Assembly (NCBI GenBank): GCA_963932465.1
Contig: OZ010791.1
Coordinates: forward strand, 325,023,283-325,087,282
DNA from: Maratus speciosus
Lineage: Eukaryota > Arthropoda > Arachnida > Araneae > Salticidae
Reading direction: 5' to 3'
DNA: 64,000 nucleotides
Shown here: positions 1-11,246 of the stretch, piece after piece
Position numbering within the stretch: position 1 is the first letter of the stretch
Layout of the letters: the number at the start of each line of letters is the position of its first letter
Program-made: the position numbers and the translations under genes
Notes under the pieces: generated by a model
The model's input: only the letters and a program-made list of their open reading frames with translations
What the model was told of the DNA's origin: nothing
Databases searched by the model: none

Positions 1-145
1 AAGGATCAGAAACAATAGCTTAAAAAAATTATAAATTTAAATTTGTGACACTATAATTAATGTATAATATTAAAATTTGTAATTAAAAATATTAAATTAT
101 AATTACAAGTATATTTATAAAACAAAAAAAATGAGAAAAAAAATG

Positions 146-217
146 TGGCGCGTTCGGGTACAGAACCCGAGCCCTCAGATCAGCAAGCGAACGCCGTACC
201 AACTAAGCTACGACCAA
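146..217 (-). tRNA. tRNA-like sequence (tRNA pseudogene or tRNA-derived SINE head)
   Basis: Read on the minus strand this 72-base stretch has a consensus-like A box (TAGCTTAGTTGG) and a B box (GGTTCTGTACC) at tRNA spacing. The T arm is perfect, a 5-bp stem TCGGG/CCCGA around a 7-base loop. A run of T begins just after the 3' end, as at an RNA polymerase III terminator. The acceptor arms pair poorly (TTGGTCG against ACGCGCC) and the anticodon stem has at most three or four pairs, so I cannot assign an anticodon. It is best read as a tRNA pseudogene or the head of a SINE. Confidence 0.5.
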
Positions 218-1800
218 TCTATCATTGCAGTTGCAATGTAAGTATTTAAGTACTATTATTAGACATCCCCAGGTTTCTCAAGAACAAGGGAGCATTGGAT
301 AAAATCCGTTGAACCTGACACTAAGTGGTCTCTACCCTACAACATATATTAAAATAATCAAAATCTGTGATTAAAAATGTTGGCCTTCTCCTTGTCAGTT
401 ACCATTACGAATTCTTTTATGTAGCCCTGCATATAATCTACAGCACTTATACACACAACGTAACATTAAAAAATTTAGTTAAACTTAAAATCTCAACTAA
501 ATCATAACTAAAAATGCATTTCCTACAAACATCGCAAATATACAGTACTTCCGATACAGTATAATATCCGAAATATTTGTGTGCCCATGTAAATACAATT
601 GACATTTTTTTTGCAGGAAGAAACTTGCAGTAAACATCAGCAACGCATATCGATTTCATTATATGTGAAATAGTAAATTGTATGTGTAAAATACACCGCA
701 AACTATGTTTCCCCCCTATGACATTATGTAACGTAATTCTTTTGTGTGCCCCTATAAACGAATAATAAAAATTATTTGCACCGCATATGCTACAGAATGT
801 ACATTTTAGTTCCCTTCATAAATCTATATGAATTTCATTATGTTCCAAAGTGTTTAACGTCATTAAAATGCACTTGAAACTATTTCTTTTACCATTGACC
901 GTAACATAATATTAAATTATGAAGATTAATATTATATACACCTTAAAACATATAAAAATGCACACAAAAAATATTTACATAATATTATGTCTACTTAAAA
1001 TTATCGTTTTAAAAAACCCGTAAAATTATATACATAAAAAATTATTTATAAAAATGTTGCATACAAAGTTATTACTTACCCACCAGTAGCATTCAAGTAA
1101 AAAAAAAAAAAAGCCCCAAATACTGAAGATCGCAATAACTAAATTACAACATTTATCGCCAAAAAAAGAGCTCGCCAAGAAAACAGAAACAGGATATGGA
1201 ACTTTTCCTGGTATAACATATAAGCAATATTGCTAGCCGCACATTTTTTATACCATTTAACGTCACAATAATGTTCTCCGGAATGAAAATTGTTTTAAAT
1301 GTACCATTTTAATATATGACGAAATTTTCACTACTAAATGCATTTCTCATGTAATATATTTTTTTCTCTTTTAAGATGCACGGACACGTATATTGTTTAA
1401 TTTAAAAGAGGTAGGGAATATTATTGTTTAAGCTTTTTAAATATGACATAACATTCACCATTAAAAGTTTTTCACGCATAGTAATTTAATTATTTTAAGC
1501 ACTTTAAATTTGAAGATTTTTATATTTGGGCATTTTACATATTACGTAATTACCACCTTTAAATGCGTTTCACGTGTAATAGTTTTATTATTTTCGTTCA
1601 TTTTTAATATTTACGTATAAATATTTCGATGTAATTTTCCCTATTTTCTGCTTTTAACACCTAATCATATAATTCTGAGTTTAAAATTTTCATTATGTTT
1701 TTAATAGTTTCATTTATTAGTTTCAATTTGAAAATTTCGACAAAAAAGAAATCCAATAATCCCTTTCATTTCACCTTTTTACCCCCTTCCTCCCCCCAGG
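218..1800. other. AT-rich DNA with no recognisable gene
   Basis: I see no coding, RNA or transposon signal here. The short open frames contain no known motif and look like chance frames. Confidence 0.5.
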
Positions 1801-2016
1801 TATGCTATTTCTTTCGGCCAGAATTTAAAGTGTCGTCTCTAAAAAATAATGTTTCGTTGTATAAACTAGTCTTAAAACAATACAGATGTATCATTGTACG
1901 GTTAAATGCTCTACAGCAATTTTTTAAACTAAGTATCGCACATTTTCAATTTTTACACCTTCGTATTGGTAAAAAAAGACTTTTAAAAGCAATTTATTTG
2001 AAATTGTTTGTATTAT
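1801..2016 (+). repeat. Dispersed repeat R1, copy 1
   Basis: This stretch is a diverged copy of 53185-53345 in the same orientation. Shared blocks run in the same order: a GTACGRTTAAAT block, then a TCTAYAGCAATTTTTTTAA-like block, then GCACATTTTC and a CGTATTTG-like block before an A run. The open frame over it is not conserved in the other copy, so I treat it as noncoding interspersed repeat. Confidence 0.55.
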
Positions 2017-2029
2017 GATCTATAAGCAC

Positions 2030-3190
2030 TTAAATTTTGTAACCATCTATAAGCACTTAAAATTTGTAAACGTTACCTATTCACTTCATTCTATGATATT
2101 TTACGATTTCATAAAATTTAACGTTAAAATGGAAACAATAAAATTTGCGTATTAAATTAAATTTAAATATAGTTTTCTTCATAACTGAATTTAATTTTTT
2201 TTAATTCAGTTTTTCAATTTTTTTTTTTCATTTTCAAATCATCATCAAATTTTCATCATTCAATTTTTTTTTTTCATTTAAAAATTGAACATTTTAGCCT
2301 TTTACTTTTTTCATTCTTTTCTAATTATAATTACTGTAATTGTTTTATAAATTTTCTTATATATATATATTTTTAATCCTGTCTTAAAATCATTTGTATC
2401 TTTAATTTAAATTTTACTCTTATTATATAGAAGAGAGTCAGAAATCTTCTCTGATATGGCTCTCTAAATTTCAGAAATCCAGCTACTTCTAGATAAGGTG
2501 CACAGTTGGCATCAACTATAAAGACCAGGAATTGTGTGGAAACAGGAAACTGCCCACATTTTCAAGCTTATCTAATATTTTGTCTGATAAATATTCTCTG
2601 ATTTGATTTTCGGAGGGTTCATTAATAAATAAAAAACTTCAGCGCTATTCTTATTTTGTTAATTAATTAATTGTTCACGTATGAATACTGCGTATTTTAA
2701 AAGTTAATTTTTTTCTTTATACTCAATTTGTCTGATGTATGAATAACTGTAAAATGCACACAAATTTGTGTAGGTCAATGATGTAAACGCACAGATTTAT
2801 AATTCAAAATATAGTCAACGAAAGCACATTATAGAAACATTTTTAGCCAATATAATAATAAAACCATATTTTTGAAAAAGAAATAATACACAATTCATCT
2901 GTACACAGTCATTTTTTATATTTATCGTTGAATGAGCAACACAATGAACTACAATAAATTACTAACCGAATGCTTCATCTGATACTATTAGCAATATTTA
3001 TTTACATACATGATTATTTTGAGGAAAACTGTATCTGTTACGATTATTTAATGATTTTTACTTTCTTCTATCTTAACAAGAAAAAAGTATTGGATTCGTG
3101 AAAATTTTCGACTTTCGGTTTTCGACGGATTTACACGTTTTAGGGGTCAGAGAGCCCGAAAAACATGTTTTTACAAAATGTCTATCTGTG
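2030..3190. other. AT-rich DNA, T-rich runs and a (TA)n tract
   Basis: Low-complexity T-rich sequence at 2200-2400 and a short TA tract near 2360. No gene or element boundary is visible. Confidence 0.45.
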
Positions 3191-3194
3191 AGTC

Positions 3195-3235
3195 TGTGAA
3201 TCTGTTAGTCTGTCTGTCTGTCTGTGACACAAATT
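3195..3235. repeat. (CTGT)n microsatellite
   Basis: A run of CTGT/CTGTGA units directly precedes the 145-bp tandem array. Confidence 0.6.
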
Positions 3236-4331
3236 TTGTGGGCGCTCTATCTCAAGAGCTAATGCACGGAATTTAATAAAAATTTATATTCAGTTAGTCC
3301 CTGATATAAATTGGTGCTGATTAGTTTTTGGTGTAAATCGCTCAACAGTTGGCGCTGCTATGCAGCCTTTTTCACGATTTCCACAATAGCTCAATCTCCA
3401 GAACTAATGCACGGATTTTCATCAAACTTCAGATTCAGTTAGTCCTTGACATGAATTGAAGTTTTGTACATTTTCGTGTAAATCGCTCAACAGGTGGCGC
3501 TGCTATACTGCATTTTTTACAATTTTCGCAATAGCTCTAACTCAACAACTAATGCTTGGATTTTCAACAAATTTCAGATTCAAGTATACTTTGATATGAA
3601 TTAGAGCTGTTTGTGTTTTGGTGCAAATCGCTCAACAGGTGGCGCTGCTATGCAGCACTTTTCAGAATTTTCATTATAGCTGTATCTCAAGAACGAATGC
3701 AACAATTTTCACCAAACTTCAGAATCAGTTAATCCTTGATATGAATTGACATTTTGTACATTTTGGTGTAAATCGTTCAACAGGTTGCGCTGCTATACAG
3801 TCTTTTTCACGATTTCTGCAATAGCTCTATCTCAAGAACTAATGGACATATTTTCATCAAACTTCAGATTCAGTTACTCTTTGATATGAAATGATACTGA
3901 CTACGTGTTGGTAAATATCGCCCAATAGGTGGCGCTGCTATGCTGCACTTTGCACTATTTCCTCAATAGCTCTATCTCAAGAACTAATGCACGAATTTTC
4001 ATCAAACTTCAGATTCAAGTACACCTTGATAAATGTTGATACTGATTATGTGGTTGTGTAAATCGCTCAACAGGTGGCGCTGTTATGCTGCATTTGTCAT
4101 GATTTGCGCAATAGCTCTATCTTAGGAACTAATGAACGGATTTTCCCTAAACTTCATATTCAGTTAGACATTGACATATGTTGATGATAATTAGGTTCTG
4201 GTGTAAATCACCCAATAGGTGGCGCTGCTATGCTGCATTTTGATGGATTTACACGATTTCATGGACAGTAATATCTCAAGAACTAATGCACGGAATTTCA
4301 TCTTTTTAGAATCCTCATGATGAGCATAGAT
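3231..4331. repeat. 145-bp tandem (satellite-like) repeat, about 7.5 units
   Basis: The landmark AATCGCTCAACAGGTGGCG recurs, with substitutions, at 3336, 3481, 3626, 3771, 3916, 4061 and 4206. Every interval is exactly 145 bases. Each unit also contains a TCTATCTCAAGAACTAATG-type block and a CAAACTTCAGATTCAGTTAG-type block. Units differ by many substitutions yet show no net length change. Confidence 0.93.
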
Positions 4332-4339
4332 GCACTGTG

Positions 4340-4762
4340 ATAATGAATTTTGAAGTATTGACAAGTATCAGATAGAAGAAATTTTTGTGATGGCCACAAC
4401 ATACTAGTTTAATTAGAAAACGTAGACTAAATATAAGACATAATTATAGAATTTCACTTTTTTCGCTAAGCATTGTAATTTAATGATTGCGTTTCAAACA
4501 AACTTCTGAATTCCGAAAGATAATTTTTAATAATTCCTTAAATTTAGAACCTAGCTTACATTATACGGTACATAGAGCTGACGAACACTGTTCCAGTAGG
4601 TGCTATGGCGCACTTAGGATACTTTCTAGAAGCCCGTTTGAATGTTTCTTGTTACTTTTAAAAAATATATAAACATCATTTTTAGAATGTTTTCTTTAAA
4701 GTCAATAATATTTTTATTTTATTTTTAATAATATAGGCGCGATTAATGTTTATGCCTCCTTG

Positions 4763-4799
<37 letters not shown>

Positions 4800-5797
4800 A
4801 GATACGCTTCTTCTTAGATAAAAATCCATTCTAATTTTCCTTTACTTTTGAATTTTCTAAAAATTATGTTTCTATGCATTTCCTGTATTGTAGTGTCATT
4901 ATGATTGTAACAGTGATAACTATGATTATTAAGAAACGTGCTTCGTATAAAACGCGTATCTGCCACTACCACTACGACAGTGAGATAATATTATAGCATG
5001 CTTTAATTCATGTGAATAATGGCTACCTTTATTATTTGCCACTAGCTGTGCGCTCCAGTTTGCTGAAAGATTCGAACCTGTTCTAATGTATACTATTATT
5101 TTCCATTGTTTTATTGAATAGCATTCGAATGTAAAAATTATCATTATGACGTATGATAAATAAAGTAGTGTGTTATAAATCGTATTATTCAAAGATTTAT
5201 TCAATACTACTTTTTCGACTGAAATGCAGAATTTTATATAGTTAAAAAAAAAATCACTTTAAGCAGCGTTACCAGTGTCATGCTTTATTTCCAATAAAAA
5301 GATAAATTATACTTAATATGTCATACCTAATTTGTTTTAAATATTTTGTAATTAAATAAAATCAATGCGATATTTGTTCAAATGAGAAATAAAAACTCCG
5401 TAAGTAAATTTTAATTTTCTCATATATATATTTAAGTATATGTGTGTGTGTGTATGCGTTTGTTTGTTATATATAAATATAGATATACATTAAGTACAGT
5501 GTATAATGATACATTACATGTAATTTTTCGGATTATCTTAAGCGTTATTATATTTTATATATAGCATAAATGTATTAGCCTTATTGTATTAGCTATTAGT
5601 TTATTCTATATTTATAAATCTGTGACTGGCAATTTGGGAAAAGAGCTATGGCTACTTAATACAAAGGCCGAGGAAATAAATAAAAAACAGTAGAAAATTA
5701 CAAATGACGAAGCTTTAGGAAATAAGAAGAAAAGGATGCGAATTTGTTCTTGTGGAATGCAATACACTGATTCATTTCCGATAAAGGAGTAATTTCC
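4340..5797. other. No gene seen; poly(T) and a (TG)n tract
   Basis: Apart from the poly(T) run and a TG microsatellite near 5440-5460 I see nothing. Open frames at 4487-4672 and 4929-5204 have no recognisable motif. Confidence 0.4.
4765..4798. repeat. poly(T) tract of about 34 bases
   Basis: Uninterrupted T run. It could be the minus-strand poly(A) tail of a retroposed sequence, but I cannot identify a body next to it. Confidence 0.85.
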
Positions 5798-5906
5798 ACA
5801 CGTCAGATTACATACCGAGCTCTTTACTCTCTTGATGATCATTATTTCTAACCAGAGTATTTCTTGTAAAATATATTGAACAAAGATGTTTAATTAATTA
5901 GTTAAT
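5798..5906 (+). repeat. Direct repeat, copy A
   Basis: Shares a core CTCTTTACTCTCTTGATGAT plus the following ~30 bases with 6061-6168, and weaker similarity on both sides. The offset is about 263 bases, so this is probably a local segmental duplication or two units of a decayed tandem repeat. Confidence 0.75.
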
Positions 5907-6060
5907 TTTTTGGTTCAAAAAAGATTTTGTTAATAAAAAATCTTTATTTTCTAAGATCGTTCGCAGTTGTAGTTTCTAGACTTTTCAGTATACATAATGT
6001 ATTTAGTAAAGAAAAATTTATACAGTACTAGTAATCAGTCTTTTAATGATTAACTCTGTA

Positions 6061-6168
6061 CACAGCTAATAAATTACAATACGCTCTTTACTCTCTTGAT
6101 GATCATTATTTCTTAACCAGAGTATTTCTCCTAATATAAATTTAAGAAAGAGGTTTAATTAGTTATTA
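6061..6168 (+). repeat. Direct repeat, copy B
   Basis: Second copy of the 5798-5906 repeat. The ~55-base core is nearly identical and the flanks are diverged. Confidence 0.75.
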
Positions 6169-6169
6169 T

Positions 6170-7203
6170 TATTTTCTTTAATAATGAAATATATGAAAAA
6201 AAAAATCATAAATATTTGAGATATTTTCTAAAACTATTTGTAAAGAAATAAATTTAACCAATGAAAAAAGACCTGAAATAATAAATCTCCTTCAGCATCA
6301 ACAAATCCTTCCCACAAAATGTATGATCTCAAAATTGAAAATTCATTAATTCAAAAAGAAAAACTATAAAATGTACTTAAAATAAGAGAGCAACCATGGA
6401 TAAAATTGGAACTAACGATTCGTAACTCGTTTACAAGGGCAATATTACAAAATTATTAGTAATAAGCAGTTAATTCCTGAGTAAGAATTAATGAGCTACA
6501 GCTTAAATGTTTATCTCTACCATTGCCCAATTAACCACACCATGAAAAAATGAAAGAAATATATAATTAATCAATATTTAAGACACGGACAGAACAATGT
6601 CATGCACAATCGAAATAAAAATGAAACATGTGAGTTAAACACTTACTCAGCAATAAAATCATGCAATATTTTTGAAAACCATATTGAATTGTAATCATGC
6701 TTACCCAACAATCGCAGGTAAAACCCTGCCAAATTAATAGGTTACAGCTAAAAGCTAATTCTGACAATTCGAAATCATCACACCAAGTAAATAATATTAT
6801 TAATAATATAAATATAATAATTATAAACTATTATCGTAATTATTGTAAACATTTTAAATTATTTTACATGCTAATTAAAGTATTCCAGAGTAAGTCTATT
6901 ACAAAATAGGACTGTAGAAAAACAGTAATTAACATGGGTGGTACGAATGATAATTTTTATATAAGTAGGCAACATAAATTCATTTAAAATTGATGTATAT
7001 ATAATTTGATTAAGGTGACATCGACATACCAAAACAAACCAAAACATTTATTTTTCAATAGAAATAATCACGTTTCCCACCATAAATAAATTCTACACCC
7101 TACAATTAGCCTAAAAAGCAATTTTTATGAAATTCGTACGATTAATTTCAGAGAAATTCATAATTATCAAATGGGCATATTTTAACATAGATGCCAACAT
7201 ACC
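6170..7203. other. AT-rich DNA, nothing recognised
   Basis: No coding or repeat structure was found. The frame at 6697-6909 is asparagine-rich low complexity. Confidence 0.4.
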
Positions 7204-7380
7204 TTAATTATTCAGGAGTCCGAGCGAAAAAAAAAAACTTGTTTAAAACCGAAAGTATATGTAAGGAAATGCGTCTTCTTTCTATAACATACTTATTAGG
7301 TATCATTTAAAATTTTTTTATAAAAAAAAAACTTCCTGTTGCAAACAAGTTTGTCTTGGACCAGACTCCGGAATAATTAA
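7204..7380. mobile_element. Small TTAA-flanked MITE (177 bp)
   Basis: TTAA at 7204-7207 is followed by ATTATTCAGGAGTC. The right end shows GACTCCGGAATAATTAA, so TTAA plus a ~14-bp terminal inverted repeat occurs at both ends. TTAA flanks fit a piggyBac-type non-autonomous element, and a PIF-type element is an alternative. There is no coding content. Confidence 0.6.
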
Positions 7381-8174
7381 CCATTCCTACTCCGTTGGCT
7401 TCGCTGCGGAGACATCCTAAGTCTTTGCAAAATTTGTTTTTGGTACCAGTAATAAAGGAAAATAAAATTCACTTTATTTAATCAGAGCAGTTTTGAAATT
7501 GTGTACTTGAAGGAAACTGCTTTTTAAAAAGTGGTGCAAGAGGCGCCGGAGCTTTAAGGGTTAAGTGATGTTGCCATTTATGATTTTAGGGACAGTATCC
7601 AAATTGAAGTTTGCTACTCGCTTGATGAAATACTACAGAATTACTATGTCACTTCTATTAATGTATTATTTCTTGCCTATACGACCATTTCACTTACTTA
7701 ATATGTTTCGACTATTTCCAGCATAAATGTTTCAATAAAATGAGTAAAATATATATATATTTTTTCAAATTATGCTTTTCTAGACATCAAAGACACAATC
7801 CATCGTTTTGATGTTTTTTAATCATAATTTGGAACTACCTGGAAGAAAAATTTGAAATTAAGAATTCGCATAAAGCAGGACATAATACATACAAATCTGT
7901 AAAAAGAATTCAAAGTTGCAATTCATATTTTTTTCGAATATTAATTTCATAATTCATAATTCCTATTACAATTTTTTTTCATTTATAAATTCAATGTATT
8001 TATGTTTGGGTTTTTTAGTATTATAACCGCATACAAAATTATCACATCAGGATTATAATTTCAGGAGGTATTATTAATAAAAATATAAAAATGTAATTTA
8101 ACATTAGAAGCTCTAAACTTCGAATGTTTACAATTCAAAAATTTCGTTTTTAGGCAAAGTTTCAACCGAAGAAT

Positions 8175-8376
8175 TAAAATAAGTTGTCAAAGTGCGTTGT
8201 TGCTACTGAAAAAAATAAAGTTTGGTCTGGTTTTGATTTGTAGATGGCCACTAAAGCAAATTTATATACATCATTAAAAAGTATACTTTATTTCCAATCA
8301 TTTGATACCAGTAAATTTCTTCTATTACAATTAGTTGCAGAGTTAGTAGGGGTGTATGCTTTTTTCCCCGAGACTG
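8175..8376 (+). mobile_element. Partial copy (right end) of the 59991-60775 MITE family
   Basis: Matches the right ~200 bases of the MITE at 59991-60775. Shared blocks include a GTAGATGGCC-like block, ACTTTATTTCCAATCRTTTG, TACCAGT, GTTGCAGA and a terminus ending in ACTG followed by TA. The left half is missing or too diverged to see. Confidence 0.7.
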
Positions 8377-8389
8377 TACATAAGTACAT

Positions 8390-11240
8390 ATATATAAAGA
8401 CTATATTTACTTTGCGTATTTGAAAAAAAGTTTTATGTGATTTTTGATACATATACATATTTGAAGGTACAAATTAAAACTGTTCTTTCAACACGAAAAA
8501 GCTTGCAAATATTTGAATTATACAGCCGGGAAAAAAGATAAATTTAAAAGTGTAACATATTTTTATATATTTATATATTATATATCTATATATATATATA
8601 TTCACTATGCCCACAAGTTAAGGGAAATTTCCAATGTAGACATTATGTCTATTATCTAGAGAAGTTTATTTAGGAATTGTTTTTGATATTCGAAGATGTG
8701 AACAATTTTTTTCACTACATATTTTTCAGTAAAGGTTTTTTTTTTCCCGAGGACTATGGACCAACAATAATTTCAACAAAACACACGGTATTTGCGTTCA
8801 TCTTGTACTGCACTTAACGAAATTATCGTTGTAGCAAATGGGTTGGTTGGCTCTGTACAAGGATTTCATGCATGTGCGTAAAAGTAGTGCGCATTCTACG
8901 AAGATAAAAGTTTTTTTTTTTTATAACAAATATATTTTTTTTAATTGGTGGACAATTTTACATCCTATATGTATGCAAAAGTACTGAACTTTTAACTTTT
9001 TTTAAATAACGCACATATTTTCATAAATATGCGTGTTATTCTTACTATATTTCATGCTCAGCAGACATGTTTAACAGACAAACATACAAAATTGACAGTA
9101 TTTACATTAACATCATTTTGTTGCAATTACATGTGCAAATTCAGTTATGCATCTGAAAATTATACTTCAGATTTGAAAGCAACCGAAAAACTGGTTTTCC
9201 GGGTATAGAGGTTATTTTACTTTTTGGGATATACTAGTAATTATTGACTGAAAAAACATATTTTTGAACTCTATGTCAGAGTACATTTAAAATATATTTT
9301 TAATAAAGATTGATGAGTTGTGAGTTTTTTATAGGTTTTTTTTAATAAACTGAGGAGAACTGGTATGTTGTTTAAAATTCCAAACTTGGTATGTTTTTTT
9401 TTTTTTTTTTTTTCCTTATCACAGCTGAACGCAAATGTCTTTTCATTGTTGAAACCTGTTTTTTCTAATAGAAGATTATACAATAAAATAATAAATAAAA
9501 AAAATTATACTTTTTACTTGCAACGTTTGTTAGTGGATTTTTATGAGACATACTTACGTTAGGATATATTATTCAATAATTTATTGTGACATACGAAAAA
9601 GAAATGCTAGTGTTTTTAAAACACAAAATAACGTACTTTATATCGTGATTATGGCATACAAAGATGAATTTCAAACAAAACTTAATATTTTTGATAAATG
9701 GATGCATTTGTACATTAAAACAATTAGAACTTTAAATTTTTGCTCTGACTGAAAATGGTTAAATAGAAGTTAGTGTTCATTATTCAGAAATTTTTCTGAT
9801 GTTACCTTTGTGCAAACTAAAAGTCCCATAGAAAATTTTGTTAAGTAGAGCATTTCATAGAAGATATATCGCTTTAAAAGTTCAACTTTTGTTTATATAC
9901 TTATACGTAGTTAGACATATAAATATAGATATATGTAGATTTATATTTATATGTAGTGGAGATAGAATGCATAAAGATTATTTATTTGTTTATTTATATA
10001 AATTAAAATGAAAATTTAAACTATTTCAATGAATTGATTGATGCTAAATTGAGAAGAAAATTTTTTTGTGAAATGTATCATTATTTTAAAGGTATGATGT
10101 CTTATTTAAGTTATTTAAATTTATTTAAATTATATTTTCAATATTTTAATCTATATTTATTCATATTTTTTAATTAAATTTGTAATTAATGTATCTAAAC
10201 TATATATTTTTTTATTAATTAAAATACAAAAAAATGTTCAATTAATAGTTTATGTTACATAAAAACGTCACTATTTGTGCCTTTTGGCTAAGTATAAGAC
10301 ACAAAGATATGTCTCAAGGCAAATTATACATAAAGAGCAATTTTGAATCAATCAAAATAATTATAGATATACCTAAATTAAAATATCATGCCAAAAAACA
10401 TTATAAAGAGCACAATCATCGTAAAAAACGCAGTATATGATATTATATGAAACCTCTAAAAAATACTTAAGTTAAAATTAAATATTATAAAAGCTTGAAA
10501 AGTTTCAGAAATGAAATATTAATATAGCTAACATTCAAAGATAATGAGATATAAATAATTTACCCTTTCTATAAAAAAATAGAATAAAAAATGATGTCTT
10601 CAATACAAATATAAATATAATCGCGACTATTGACAATCAAAGAGAAAGTGCCCTAGAAGAACAATACACTTTAATATAGAGAACAATATGGATTTATTGC
10701 AGAAAGTAATATAGTCTTATTGCACAGCACATTGTACCCCTATCAATAAGATATCTGGCAAAGTAAACGGTGCAGACTTAGATATGTGAAACGCATTTAA
10801 TATTATTTTGCAATTTCAAATAAAGATAAACATTCCAACCGAGACGGTAGCTCATAAATAACTAAAAGGTAAAATGCATTTTAGAAATAAAACGGAGCAC
10901 ATTCAAATATGTTTGCAGATGAATAAAAATAATATACTGAAACGTCCTATTTTAACAATTCATGTATTATAAGTCTTAAAGAATAGAAGAAGCAATATTG
11001 TGTGTTTTTTAGTAAATTATTATTTAATGCTGTAAATAAAAACTTAGAAACAACTTCATTCATTTGACATTTTATATTTACAATTAAAAAACTACACTAA
11101 GTAGGTTTTCAATTTTTAAATTGAGATATATGCGCATACTGTTAATAAGTTGAATTTTGCTTCGTGTTAATCCGCCAAGTATTTACTTCATTTAAATTTT
11201 CTATAACACATACTATATATTATATATATATATACCCTAT
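8390..11240. other. AT-rich DNA, nothing recognised
   Basis: Contains TA-rich tracts (8560-8600, 11210-11235) and T runs. Short open frames (9271-9752, 10252-10440) carry lysine/asparagine-rich residues without known motifs, and I do not call them genes. Confidence 0.4.
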
Positions 11241-11246
11241 ATACTA

